From contig CAVTEI010000003.1 of the NCBI GenBank assembly GCA_963733765.1, forward strand, positions 2,852,001-2,916,000: a stretch of DNA of 64,000 bases, written 5' to 3'. This stretch comes from DATKAS01 sp963733765. Lineage in GTDB: Bacteria; Actinomycetota; Acidimicrobiia; Acidimicrobiales; DATKAS01. The notes under the pieces are model-generated. The model searched no databases, was not told the origin of the DNA, and saw nothing but the letters and a program-made list of their open reading frames with translations. The position numbers and the translations under genes were made by a program. Positions 45,743 through 54,717 of this stretch are shown one piece after another; the stretch's first letter is position 1, and each line of letters starts with the position of its first letter.

Positions 45743-47263
45743 GTGACGGCCGTCGGTGGGGAGCGTCCCTCCCCCGGCACGCCGGTCGCCCCGATCGAGC
45801 TGGTCGCAGAGGGGGCAGTGCGTTCGCGCATCCCTGCCCGGCGGGTCACGGTCGGCGACGCCACGCTCGGCCGGCTGCGAGATGTGTGCGCGTCGATCAC
45901 GGTCGACGAGCGCGAGGTTGCCGAGGCCAGCCGCGACTGGTGGCCGCTCGCCATGCAGTGGGCCCTCGAAGGCGCTGTGCCCGGTTTGGCGTCGGCGGTG
46001 GCGACGCCACGTTCGGCCGAGGAGGTCGCCGCGGTCCTCGTGGTGTGCAACGCCGATCTCGTCCCCGTGACCGCGGCGGCGGGTCGCAGCGGGGTGTGCG
46101 GCGCCAGCGTTCCGGTCCACGGTGGCGTCGTCTTGGATCTGTGCGAGCTGTCAGGCATCGTCGACGTCGACAACGAGTCGCTGGTGCTCGACGTGCGACC
46201 GGGCACGTTCGGCGAACCGCTCGAAGCCGAGCTGCGCGCCTCCCACGGCGCCACGCTCGGCCACTGGCCCCAGTCCGTTGCGATCTCGACCGTCGGCGGA
46301 TGGCTCGCCTGTCGTGGTGCCGGCCAGCTGTCCACGCGATACGGGAAGATCGAGGACATGGTCGTCGGGCTGGACGTCGCCCTGGCCGACGGGCGGCGCA
46401 TCACTACCGGAGGCGCGCCGCGGGCCGCGGCAGGTCCGGACCTCACCCAGCTGTTCGTCGGATCGGAGGGCACCCTCGGCGTCATCACCAGTGCTCGCCT
46501 TCGCCTGCATCCCGAACCCGCTGCGGAACGGCGCGACGCGTGGAGCTTCTCCTCCTTCGTCGACGGTCTCGACGCATGCCGCCGGATCCTTCGCCGCGGC
46601 GCGACACCGGCGGTGCTCCGTCTCTACGACGACGTCGAGGCCAACCGCAGCTATCAGACCGGCGATCGCCACGTGCTCCTCGCCTATGACGAAGGAGACC
46701 CTGCGCTCATCGACGCGGTGATGCGCGTCGTCGCGGAGGAGTGCGACTCAGTCGGTGGCGAACGGGCCGACGTCGGCCTCGTCGACCGGTGGTTCCACCA
46801 TCGCAATGAGGTGAGCGCGCTCGAAGCGCTCACCCGGCGCGGCTTCGTGGTGGACACGATGGAGATCGCCGCGCGCTGGCGCGACCTGCCGAAGATCTAC
46901 GACGCAACGACAGCGGCGATCGCGGCCGTTCCGCATGCGGTCAACGCCACCGCGCATCAGTCGCACGCGTACAGCGACGGTGCCTGTCTCTACTTCACGT
47001 TCGCCGGCCGCCCGCCGGCCGAGGAGCGCGAGTCGTTCTACGTCGCCGCGTGGGATGCGGGCACACGCGCCGTCCTCGAGAACGGCGGCGCGCTCTCCCA
47101 CCACCACGGGGTGGGACTGAACCGGAGCCGGTTCATGGCCGAGGCGCTCGGCGGCGCGTTCGACGTGCTCCGCGTGGCCAAGCAGGCGTTGGACCCGAAC
47201 GGCATCCTGAACCCCGGCAAGCTCGGGCTCGACGGACCGTTCGGGGAGGTGCCGTGGCCGTGA
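45743..47263 (+). CDS. FAD-binding oxidase, alkyl-DHAP synthase-like
   Basis: Vanillyl-alcohol-oxidase-fold flavoprotein of 506 residues. The FAD pyrophosphate loop is PVTAAAGRSGVCGASVPVHGGV, with CRGAGQLSTRYGKIEDMVVGL and VGSEGTLGVITSARLRLHPEP. The C-terminal domain has TAHQSHAYSDGACLYFTFAG and a His-rich ALSHHHGVGLNR, as in alkyldihydroxyacetonephosphate synthase (AGPS). Human AGPS makes ether lipids; bacterial relatives have unclear substrates, often next to glpD. The GTG start is 4 bases after glpD, and the stop overlaps the next start. A glycerol- or glycerophospholipid-related substrate is inferred from context. Confidence 0.87.
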   Translation: MTAVGGERPSPGTPVAPIELVAEGAVRSRIPARRVTVGDATLGRLRDVCASITVDEREVAEASRDWWPLAMQWALEGAVPGLASAVATPRSAEEVAAVLVVCNADLVPVTAAAGRSGVCGASVPVHGGVVLDLCELSGIVDVDNESLVLDVRPGTFGEPLEAELRASHGATLGHWPQSVAISTVGGWLACRGAGQLSTRYGKIEDMVVGLDVALADGRRITTGGAPRAAAGPDLTQLFVGSEGTLGVITSARLRLHPEPAAERRDAWSFSSFVDGLDACRRILRRGATPAVLRLYDDVEANRSYQTGDRHVLLAYDEGDPALIDAVMRVVAEECDSVGGERADVGLVDRWFHHRNEVSALEALTRRGFVVDTMEIAARWRDLPKIYDATTAAIAAVPHAVNATAHQSHAYSDGACLYFTFAGRPPAEERESFYVAAWDAGTRAVLENGGALSHHHGVGLNRSRFMAEALGGAFDVLRVAKQALDPNGILNPGKLGLDGPFGEVPWP

Positions 47264-47661
47264 GGATCGATTGGCCGGCGTTGTGGGCGGGGGTGATCGT
47301 CGCGGTGGTCATCTGCGTACCTGCCGCGTTGATCGGCCAGGCCCTCGATGACAACAGCGCAAACGAGGATCCCTCCGGCGCGGCGCTGCTGCTCGTCTTC
47401 GTCGTGCTCGCGGGGCTGGTCATTGGTGCGGCCATCGCGGCACAGCGACAGGATGTGGGTGCTCCCCTCGTGCACGGCATCGCGGCCGCGCTGGTGTCGT
47501 TCGCGCTCGTGCAGGGCGTCGGCATCCTCCGGCAGTTCGCGGTCAGCGAGGACATCTCTTGGGGCGGCATCCTGTCGAGCGCGCTGCTGTCGATGGTCGC
47601 CGGCAGCGTCGGCGGGCTCATCGGCGCGCGGCTCCAGCGTCACGCGGGCCAGGAGCCGTGA
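47260..47661 (+). CDS. Small membrane protein of the glpD operon (133 aa)
   Basis: Four membrane helices: LWAGVIVAVVICVPAALIGQ, GAALLLVFVVLAGLVIGAAIA, VHGIAAALVSFALVQGVGIL and ILSSALLSMVAGSVGGLIGA. No motif I recognise; it vaguely resembles the YrzE/TIGR04086 type of four-helix proteins. GTG 47260 overlaps the preceding stop (GTGA); GTG 47254 is an alternative, and GGGGAGG at 47245-47251 or nearby could serve either. Its stop also overlaps the FGGY kinase start. The tight coupling on both sides suggests it works with the two enzymes, perhaps as an anchor or transporter component, but there is no direct evidence. Confidence 0.75.
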   Translation: MRIDWPALWAGVIVAVVICVPAALIGQALDDNSANEDPSGAALLLVFVVLAGLVIGAAIAAQRQDVGAPLVHGIAAALVSFALVQGVGILRQFAVSEDISWGGILSSALLSMVAGSVGGLIGARLQRHAGQEP

Positions 47662-49103
47662 GCATCCTCGTCGTCGACGTCGGCACGAGCGGTGTGCGGG
47701 CCGCGATCGTGCGGCCGGACGCCACGGTGGAGCACTCGCACTACCGCCAGGTGTTGCCGTCCTCGCCCTCGCCCGGCCTCGTCGAGTTCGACGCGGTCGT
47801 CATGGCCGACGCCGCGCTCGAGGTCGCGTCCGCCGCGCTCGGGGCGGGAGGACCCGTCGAGGCCGTCGGCATCGCGAACCAGCGGGCGTCGACGATCGTC
47901 TGGGATCGCACGACGGGTCAGCCCGTCGGTCCCGGAGTCGGCTGGCAAGACCTCCGCACGGCCGGCACATGTCTCGTGCTCGCCGCCGAGGGCACCAAGT
48001 TCGCGCCGAACCAATCCGCGACGAAGCTGGCGTTCCTCCTCGACATGGTCGACCCTGACCGCACGCGTGAAGACCTGTGCTTCGGCACGGTCGACACCTG
48101 GATCGCGTGGACGTTGAGCGGAGGCTCCGTCCATGTCACCGACCAGTCGAACGCCGGCGTCACGGGTCTCGTCCATCATGACGGGAGCGGTTGGGACGAC
48201 CACGTGCTCGAGCTGCTGCGCATCCCGCGGAGCGTGCTCCCGACGATCGTCGACTCGACCGGCGTCGTCGGCGAGGCGACTGCGCTCGAGGGTGCCCCTC
48301 CGATCGCCGGCATCGCGGGAGATCAGCAGTCGTCGTTGATCGGCCAGGGTTGCGTGCGTCGCGGCCTGGCGAAGGCGACGTTCGGCACGGGCGGGATGCT
48401 CGACTTGTGTCTCGACGGTGAGCGTCCCTCGTTCGATCGACGCGGGCCGGCGGGTTGCTTCCCGATCGCGGCCTGGCAGCGTGACGGTGAGATCACGTGG
48501 GGCGTCGAGGCGATCATGCTGACCGCGGGAACGAACGTCGAGTGGCTGCGCGACGACCTCGGAGTGATCGCGACCGCGGCGGAGTCACACGACGTCGCGT
48601 CCCAGTGCACCGATGCCGATGGCGTCGTGTACGTCCCCGCGCTGCTCGGTCTCGGCACGCCGCGCTGGGACTACGGAGCCCGCTCCGGCTTCTTCGGCTT
48701 GACGCGAGGCTCGACACGAGCCCATCTCGTGCGGGCCGTGCTCGAGGGCGTCGCTCATCGAGGGGCCGACCTCGTCGAGGCAGCAGAGTCGGACACCGGT
48801 CTCGCACTCGACCACCTCCGCGTGGATGGGGGAATGACGGGCAACCCGACGTTCCTGGCCGCGCTCGCAAACGCGTCGCAGCGTCCCATCGAGGTTTCTC
48901 CCGTCACCGAGGCAACGACGCTCGGCGCCGCGTTCCTGGCGGGCCTGGCGACCGGCACGTGGAACGGCCTCGATGACATCGCCGCGACCTGGCGACCCCG
49001 TACTGTCGTCGAACCAGCAGCCAAGCTCGATCGTCTCAAGTGGCTCGAGGCCCGCAGCAGAGTCGAGGGCTGGGTTGCGGAACTGTCAGCGCTCGACTTC
49101 TAG
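47658..49103 (+). CDS. FGGY-family kinase, divergent glycerol kinase paralogue
   Basis: 481-residue sugar/polyol kinase of the FGGY fold. Motifs are LVVDVGTSGVRAAIV, GVGWQDLRT, GIAGDQQSSLIGQG with the catalytic Asp, FGTGGMLDLCLDG and LDHLRVDGGMTGNPTF. It looks like glycerol kinase, yet two substrate contacts of GlpK are changed: the NQRE glycerol-binding Glu is Ala (NQRAST), and the DPYFS Tyr region reads FAPNQSATK. The substrate may therefore be a glycerol derivative rather than glycerol, while the true glpK lies at 22.8 kb. It is last of the glpD operon, with a GTG overlap. Confidence 0.85.
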   Translation: MSILVVDVGTSGVRAAIVRPDATVEHSHYRQVLPSSPSPGLVEFDAVVMADAALEVASAALGAGGPVEAVGIANQRASTIVWDRTTGQPVGPGVGWQDLRTAGTCLVLAAEGTKFAPNQSATKLAFLLDMVDPDRTREDLCFGTVDTWIAWTLSGGSVHVTDQSNAGVTGLVHHDGSGWDDHVLELLRIPRSVLPTIVDSTGVVGEATALEGAPPIAGIAGDQQSSLIGQGCVRRGLAKATFGTGGMLDLCLDGERPSFDRRGPAGCFPIAAWQRDGEITWGVEAIMLTAGTNVEWLRDDLGVIATAAESHDVASQCTDADGVVYVPALLGLGTPRWDYGARSGFFGLTRGSTRAHLVRAVLEGVAHRGADLVEAAESDTGLALDHLRVDGGMTGNPTFLAALANASQRPIEVSPVTEATTLGAAFLAGLATGTWNGLDDIAATWRPRTVVEPAAKLDRLKWLEARSRVEGWVAELSALDF

Positions 49104-49115
49104 AGTGCCCCGGCA

Positions 49116-49673
49116 ATGAAGGAGACGCTGATGCCCCGACGTCGAGCCCGAGCGTTCGCCGCAGGCGTCGCTCTGGTGCTCCTCGCGACGCTCGCGGCCT
49201 GCGGCGACGACCCGAGCGACGAGGGCGAGCCAGCGGGCGGGGGTACGACCGCGGCCGCGTCCCAGGACGAGGAAGGCGCTGCGACCACCGCAGCCGAGAG
49301 CGCCGCATCGACCGAAGCCGCCGCTACCACCGACGGCGCGGCGTCGACGAGTGCGGCCGCGAGCGGCACATCGGGCGGCACGTCGACGACGACCGGGCTG
49401 GGCCTCGCCAGCGACCACGGGCGAGGTCGAGGTGGCCGACTTCACGTTCGATTCCCGAGGAGATCGAGATCACCGCCGGGCGGCGAGGTCATCTGGACCA
49501 ACAGGGACGACTTCGCGCACCAGATCGTTGCCACCGACTCGGAGCACCCGTTCGCGGGCGACGGCACGATCGAAACGGACGAGACGTACTCGGTGACCTT
49601 CGCCGAGGCCGGCACCTATGACTACTTCTGCGGCATCCACAACTCGATGACTGGGAGCATCGTCGTCACATGA
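49116..49673 (+). CDS. Secreted cupredoxin-like copper protein, three apparent frameshifts
   Basis: Lipoprotein-type blue copper domain. The signal peptide is GVALVLLATLAACGD with a lipobox (LAAC), followed by a low-complexity Ala/Thr/Ser linker. After indels near 49395-49412, 49453-49455 and 49481-49483, which sum to zero, the copper domain reads TTGEVEVADFTFD, PEEIEITAG and GEVIWTNRDDFAHQIVATD, ending TYDYFCGIHNSMTGSIVV. The His of FAHQ and Cys-xx-His-xx-Met form a type-1 copper site. It probably carries electrons outside the membrane. Its stop overlaps the start of the first ferritin-like gene. Confidence 0.82.
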   Translation: MKETLMPRRRARAFAAGVALVLLATLAACGDDPSDEGEPAGGGTTAAASQDEEGAATTAAESAASTEAAATTDGAASTSAAASGTSGGTSTTTGLGLASDHGRGRGGRLHVRFPRRSRSPPGGEVIWTNRDDFAHQIVATDSEHPFAGDGTIETDETYSVTFAEAGTYDYFCGIHNSMTGSIVVT

Positions 49674-50284
49674 GCACCGACATCTCACCCTCTCGACGCC
49701 ATCTCATCGTCGGCGCCGGTCTCGGGGCCGCGGCACTAGCCGTCGGCGCGGTCCCCGTGTTGAGCGGTGTCGCCCACGCGCAGGAGGACAGCAACCTCTC
49801 CGGCGAGGACCTCGCCCTCACGCTCTTCCACCGATCGATCGAGCTCGCATTCGTGGCGATCTACGACGAGGCGATCGACACCGGTCTGCTCGACGATGAG
49901 CAAACGGCCCAAGCGTCGGCGTTTCGCACTCATCACAACGAGCACGCCGCGTCCGCAACCGCGATGGCCGGTGTTGCCATCGGGCCGAACCAGGCGCTCC
50001 TCTCCGACTTCACCAGACAGGTGCGAGCCGTCAGCACGGTCGACGCTCTGTTCGACGTGCTGTTCGAGCTCGAGTCCAGGGCAACCGCGACATACCTGCA
50101 GGCGTGTGGCACCTACGAGCTGCCTCGGGCGGCCAACCTGGCGGGCGCGATCCTGTCCGTGGAAGCGCAACACGCGACGGTGATCGGGCAGGCCGCCAGC
50201 CTGCCGGTCGCCGAGTGGATCCCTCCGTTCGAGTCGGTGGTGGGTGCGTTCACCCCCGCCGAGTTCCCGATCCCGGCGCCCTGA
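49670..50284 (+). CDS. Tat-exported ferritin-like protein 1
   Basis: 204 residues. A twin-arginine-type signal (SPSRRHLIVGAGLGAAALAVGAV, cleaved after AHA) precedes a four-helix bundle of ferritin-like character. Carboxylate and His residues lie in FHRSIELAFVAIYDEAID, AFRTHHNEHAASATAMAG, FELESRATATYLQACG and LSVEAQHATVIGQA, arranged as Glu/ExxH pairs that could bind a dimetal site. Similar Tat-exported ferritin-like proteins are common in actinobacteria, with unknown function. It is tightly coupled to the cupredoxin upstream and the second ferritin-like gene downstream. Confidence 0.8.
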   Translation: MSTDISPSRRHLIVGAGLGAAALAVGAVPVLSGVAHAQEDSNLSGEDLALTLFHRSIELAFVAIYDEAIDTGLLDDEQTAQASAFRTHHNEHAASATAMAGVAIGPNQALLSDFTRQVRAVSTVDALFDVLFELESRATATYLQACGTYELPRAANLAGAILSVEAQHATVIGQAASLPVAEWIPPFESVVGAFTPAEFPIPAP

Positions 50285-51057
50285 TGGCGACCGAGTTCCG
50301 TATGTATCGAGATGAGCTTCGCCGCCAGCTGCGCGATGCGGAGCAGGCGCAACGCGAGTCGATGGGTCCGTGGCGAGAGGCAGTGATGCGCTTCGCCTCC
50401 GGTGATGGGTCGATCGACCGACGTCGGCTGTTCGTGCTCGGGGGCGGCGGGCTTCTCGCTGCCGCGGTCCTCGCGGCGTGCGGCGGCGAAGACCCCGAGC
50501 CTCAGATCCCTCAGGGCGGCGACGCGGTGGCGACCACGGTCACGGTCGAGCCGCCGCCCGTCGACGACGTCACGCTCCTGCGCACGTCGTCGTCGATCGA
50601 ACACCTTGCCGTCGACGCGTATCAATCGGTGCTCGACATGGGGCTGCTGACGACTCCGCCCCTCATCGACGCGGCCGAGCTGTTCCAGCAACAGCACCGC
50701 GAGCACGCCGCGTTGTTCGAAGCCGCGACGACCGAGGCCGGTGGGCAGCCGTTCACCGAGGCGAACCCGAACCTGCAGGTGGGTTTCGTCGAGCCGAGCC
50801 TCGAGACCCTCACCGACGAGATCAGCGCGGTGAACTTCGCGCTCGAGCTCGAAGACACGGCGGGCGCCACGTATCAGGTGTTCGTGCCGCTGTTCTCGAC
50901 CCGCGAGCTGCGCCAGACCGTGCAGTCGGTCGGCGGCGTCGAGCGCCGGCACTCGGTGATCCTGACGGCCGTCATCCCCGACGAGCAGCTGATCCCGTCG
51001 CCGTTCGGCATCGTCACGCTCGCCGTCGGCCCCGCCAGCTACGTCCCGCCCGAGTAG
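50284..51057 (+). CDS. Ferritin-like lipoprotein 2
   Basis: 257 residues. About 40 cytoplasmic residues come first, then an RRLFVLGGGGLLAAAVLAAC signal with twin-Arg and lipobox Cys, so it is probably Tat-exported and lipidated. The mature part is again a ferritin-like bundle: TSSSIEHLAVDAYQSVLD, FQQQHREHAALFEAAT, FALELEDTAGATYQVFV and GGVERRHSVILTAV carry the Glu and ExxH ligands. ATG 50284 overlaps the preceding stop (TGATG). It likely forms a pair with protein 1, and both may work with the copper protein in metal or oxidant handling; this is inference. Confidence 0.8.
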   Translation: MATEFRMYRDELRRQLRDAEQAQRESMGPWREAVMRFASGDGSIDRRRLFVLGGGGLLAAAVLAACGGEDPEPQIPQGGDAVATTVTVEPPPVDDVTLLRTSSSIEHLAVDAYQSVLDMGLLTTPPLIDAAELFQQQHREHAALFEAATTEAGGQPFTEANPNLQVGFVEPSLETLTDEISAVNFALELEDTAGATYQVFVPLFSTRELRQTVQSVGGVERRHSVILTAVIPDEQLIPSPFGIVTLAVGPASYVPPE

Positions 51058-51091
51058 CGCGCGTTCTCCCAACGCCGACTCGCACCGCAAC

Positions 51092-51106
51092 GGCCCCATA
51101 GGGGCC
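51092..51106. terminator. GGCCCC/GGGGCC hairpin before rnpB
   Basis: GGCCCC (51092-51097), loop ATA, GGGGCC (51101-51106): a perfect 6-bp stem 35 bases after the ferritin-like stop and 35 before rnpB. It probably ends the cupredoxin/ferritin transcript. Confidence 0.6.
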
Positions 51107-51140
51107 CCAGACGTGCAAGTTGACTGGCACACTGGACCCG

Positions 51141-51515
<375 letters not shown>

Positions 51516-51666
51516 CACACGGCCTCTGACTAGGGCCGATCCGGGTCACGGCTGCAGCCATCCCGCGTTCAGCCCGCGGGGAGAGGTCCGTAGGCCATTC
51601 GGACCGATTCGGGCCCCTCGGCGTCCGGACAGGAACTGCGACCGGCGTGGGGTCGTAAGAGCCAAC

Positions 51667-52266
51667 ATGAGAAGAATCGTTCGTTCCGTCTGTGTCGTCG
51701 CGGTCGTCGCAACCGTGATGGGGGTTGCAGCACCGCCAGCCTCGGCGCGGGGGCGGTGCGCCGACTACTCGTACCAGGAGGACGCTCAGGCGGATCTTCC
51801 GAACTTCCCGTCGTTGGATGGGAACGACAAAGACAGTCGTGCCTGCGAGAGTCTCCCGTCGCGCGGCAGCCGAGACGTCGCCGTTCCCGCGCCACAGCCA
51901 ATCTCAGCCGGGGCATGCACGCCAGATCCGACCGGCTCTGTCACGCGGCTGTACCTGGCCTACTTCCTGCGGACGCCCGATGCCGGAGGACTCGCGTTCT
52001 GGGTCGACCGTTGCAATCGACGTGTTTCGAACCTCGTCGACGTCTCGGACGCCTTCGCGGGGTCGGAGGAGTTCAAGCTCCGCTACGGAGCGCTAGACAA
52101 TGCTGCGTTCGGCACGCTCGTCTACCGCAACGTGCTCGACCGCGCCCCCGACGCCGGCGGACTCCAAGCTTCAGTCGACTTCCTCGGCCGCGGCGCCCGA
52201 CGTGGCGAGGTCATGCTCGGCTTCTCAGAGTCGCCCGAGTTCAAAGCGAAGAGCGGCGTCGGTTAG
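51667..52266 (+). CDS. Secreted Excalibur-like / DUF4214 protein
   Basis: 199 residues. The signal peptide is VRSVCVVAVVATVMGVAAPPASA, then a short Excalibur-like calcium-binding segment (RCADYSYQEDAQADL through DGNDKDSRACESLPSR). The DUF4214 part (VTRLYLAYFLRTPDAGGLAFWVD, then FGTLVYRNVLDRAPDAGG) contains two repeats of the typical Leu-Tyr-x-x-x-L-x-R-x-PDAGG kind. DUF4214 is common in secreted or S-layer-type proteins. The ORF ends only 42 bases before the HNH nuclease ORF, which itself lacks a signal peptide. One frameshifted secreted protein made of both is possible. Confidence 0.72.
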   Translation: MRRIVRSVCVVAVVATVMGVAAPPASARGRCADYSYQEDAQADLPNFPSLDGNDKDSRACESLPSRGSRDVAVPAPQPISAGACTPDPTGSVTRLYLAYFLRTPDAGGLAFWVDRCNRRVSNLVDVSDAFAGSEEFKLRYGALDNAAFGTLVYRNVLDRAPDAGGLQASVDFLGRGARRGEVMLGFSESPEFKAKSGVG

Positions 52267-52308
52267 CTGGTCGGCGGGCCCGGCGCAGAAGGGCTCGACA
52301 GTCTTACC

Positions 52309-52818
52309 GTGGCGGCGCCGCACGACGCTGCGTCGTATGACCGTTCGCAGTTCGGCACGGGCTGGGTCGACGCTGACCGCGATGGCTGCGACACCCGCGA
52401 AGAGGTGCTGATCGTCGAGTCCATCGAGCCGGCCACCGTGGCCAGCGGTTGCTCCATCGCTTCCGGAAGGTGGCTGGACGTCTACACCGGTGCAACCTTC
52501 ACGGTGTCGGGCGAACTCGACATTGACCATCTCGTGCCCCTCGCAAACGCCTGGCGCTCCGGCGCATCCGCTTGGACGTCCGACCAACGCAGCGCATTTG
52601 CCAATGACCTCGACCGGCCGGAGGCGCTCATCGCAGTGAGCGCGTCCGCGAACCGATCGAAGGGTGATCGCGGCCCCGACGAGTGGAAGCCGCCGAACGA
52701 TGGTGTGTGGTGCAACTACGCCCGCGCCTGGGTCACCGTGAAAGTCAAATGGAAGCTGACGGTCACGCCCGCGGAGAAAGCGGCACTCGGCTCAATGCTT
52801 GTCGGCTGTCCCGCCTAG
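52309..52818 (+). CDS. HNH endonuclease family protein (DUF1524-type)
   Basis: 169 residues with the pattern of extracellular actinobacterial HNH nucleases. YDRSQFGTGWVDADRDGCDTREEVLI is followed by SGRWLDVYTGATFT, the catalytic-type ELDIDHLVPLANAWRSGA, then AVSASANRSKGDRGPDEWKPP and WCNYARAWVTVKVKW. The DHLVPL and NRSKGDxxPxxW segments are the GmrSD-C-like nuclease core. Relatives are usually secreted; this ORF has no signal, so it may be the C-terminal part of the preceding secreted ORF or an intracellular form. The DNA target is unknown. It lies in the rnpB-bounded interval. Confidence 0.78.
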   Translation: MAAPHDAASYDRSQFGTGWVDADRDGCDTREEVLIVESIEPATVASGCSIASGRWLDVYTGATFTVSGELDIDHLVPLANAWRSGASAWTSDQRSAFANDLDRPEALIAVSASANRSKGDRGPDEWKPPNDGVWCNYARAWVTVKVKWKLTVTPAEKAALGSMLVGCPA

Positions 52819-52960
52819 GGCGACTCGCGGGCCGTCGTGGGGGCGGCGACCGACCGACCTTTGGAATGGTTCGAGCTCCCGGGCACCGGTCGGACCGCGG
52901 GGCTGAATGTCCAACTGCGCGCGCCTGTCGCACGTGCGGCCGCGAACGGAAGGAACAGGC

Positions 52961-53218
52961 ATGGGTCTCAGGCCACGGAGGATGATTCGCCGACGACGGC
53001 GACGGGCCAGACGGCGCATCATGCTCGCCGGCGGAATGGTCGCGTTCGGAGTTCACAAGATGTCCCAGAGTCAGGCCAAGCAGATCGAAGAGCACACTGG
53101 CGTTCCGCCGGAGGAGCTCGAGGACGAGGATCTCGAAGCGGCGATGACAGAACTCAACATTCCCAAGCAGGAACTCACGGACGAAGACCGCTCGGCAGGA
53201 GCTGGCGCCGACGACTAG
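52961..53218 (+). CDS. Small basic/acidic membrane-like protein (85 aa)
   Basis: An Arg-rich start (GLRPRRMIRRRRRRARRR) is followed by a short hydrophobic stretch (IMLAGGMVAFGVHKM) and an acidic C-terminus (PPEELEDEDLEAAMTELNIP, then TDEDRSAGAGADD). ATG 52961 has AAGGAACA just upstream. It resembles short actinobacterial proteins with a C-terminal SHOCT-like helix, function unknown. It stands alone in the island between the nuclease and the FAD enzyme. Confidence 0.65.
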   Translation: MGLRPRRMIRRRRRRARRRIMLAGGMVAFGVHKMSQSQAKQIEEHTGVPPEELEDEDLEAAMTELNIPKQELTDEDRSAGAGADD

Positions 53219-53406
53219 AGGCGACCTCCACTACTCGCGGGTAGTCGCGCGCACGACTGCTCGACGATCTGACAGCCGCGCCGCGAGAGCCACTCCTTCG
53301 CGTGTGCCTCGGACTCTGCCTGCAGCCGCGCTTTGAGCGTCCGCGGATCCGACGCCACCTCCTGCTGCACGAACTTCGTGCCCGGGCTACTCAACACTCC
53401 ACGGCA

Positions 53407-54653
53407 TCAGGTGGAGCGGCAGGTCGAGGACAGGATTCGCTCGATGAGGACCGGATCGAAAGCGTGGGGTGGCGATGCGTCGGGGCCAGTCAATATGGGC
53501 AGAAGCGGCAGCAGCATCGACGGATCGTCTTGTGACCGTTCGTGAAACACGCGGCGCCGCTTTGCGGCGTCAGATGTGAACGTAGCACGCAGATCGACAG
53601 AGAATGTCGCGGTGATGCGGAGCCGTCGCATTCGTTCGAGCCGCTCGGCTCCGTAGGGCGCGAACTGCTCACGCGACCAGTCGCTGTTCGACAACAGGAT
53701 CTCGCTCACCATGCGGGCATCACGGAACGCGATCGCAGAGCCCTTGCCCGATGATGGGGTCGTTCCAGCCGGCGGCGTCGCCGATCAGCACGGCACCGTC
53801 AACGAAGGGTTCCGTACACCACGAATCGTTGCAGGTGCTCGACGCGCACGGCCCCGCCGGAGTCCGTCCGCGATCGCGTCACCAAGCGGCAAACAACCGA
53901 AGTGAAAGATGTCGAGAACGCCGAGGGACCCGTCGGCCCGCTGAATTGCCCCGGCTGCTCAGTGGAGAAGATGAGGTACAACCGGAGGAGCGGACCCGGT
54001 CGGGGATCGCGAGGAAATAGATGCGCCCACTGTGTCCCTCGGCCCACGCGTGCACGGTCCACGCCCCGAGCCGAATACCAGGAGCCCGCTCGGTGCGGCG
54101 TACGGCCCATGAACTCGAGGTCGATCCCGATCTGCCGGCGCGTGGTGGAGCTCCGGCCATCGGCTCCGACAATCATCCGCGTGGCCACTGAGCGGGACGC
54201 GCCATCGATCGAGTAGTCGACGCTCGGACGCGACCCCGCGGCGACCGCCACGTCGCGGACACCGCGGGCGATCGTCGCCCCCGACGCGAGAGCGGTCTGC
54301 GCGAGCGCCTCGCACGCGAAGGGATGCCCGACCTCGATCCACCCCGGGAGGTCGGGAAAGGCGATCCCGGCAGGAATCGTCGCCGCGCGCGATTCCTCGA
54401 AACTGAGGCGTTCCTCGTAGGGCACGACGTGTGTGGCATATCCGCCGCCAGCCGCGGTCAGCGGCTCCTCGAGCCCGAGGTTTCGAACCTCCAACACGCC
54501 CCACGGTGCGATGGCCTCGCCTCGTACACGATCGCGGAAAACAACCTCGTGCTCGAGGACGAGTACCTCGAGACCCCCGCGAGCCAACAGCGTGGCCAGC
54601 GTCGATCCGCCGATGCCACTACCCACGATGACCACGTCGGCCGTCGTTTGCAC
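53407..54653 (-). CDS. FAD-dependent monooxygenase (PHBH fold), several apparent frameshifts
   Basis: Flavoprotein of about 415 residues after correction. The Rossmann motif is DVVIVGSGIGGSTLATLLARGG, with VRGEAIAPWGVLEVRNLGLEE and VGADGRSSTTRRQIG (DG motif). The frame breaks near 54080 after MGRTPHRAG, and two further breaks follow; pieces in other frames read TVHAWAEGHSGRIYFLAIPD, GPLLRLYLIFSTEQPGQF and the FAD-binding IGDAAGWNDPIIGQGL, then IAFRDARMVSEILLSN to the stop at 53407. The GD motif fits UbiH/PHBH-type hydroxylases. The substrate is unknown. It is divergent from the cyclase regulator gene (64 bases). Confidence 0.75.
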
Positions 54654-54717
54654 AGGTTCTCTCTACCTGGGCAATTGGCCAGATCGCGAAGCGAGAACCA
54701 GTCCTAAACTCGGACCA

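Noticed and set aside
51092..51106. Small palindromic repeat element family (same stem at 42972)
   Set aside because: Only two copies with 6-bp stems at gene ends; better explained as terminators.
53215..53397. 60-residue minus-strand open frame
   Set aside because: Looks moderately protein-like (KARLQAESEAHAKEWL) but has no ribosome-binding site, no known relative and unclear limits.
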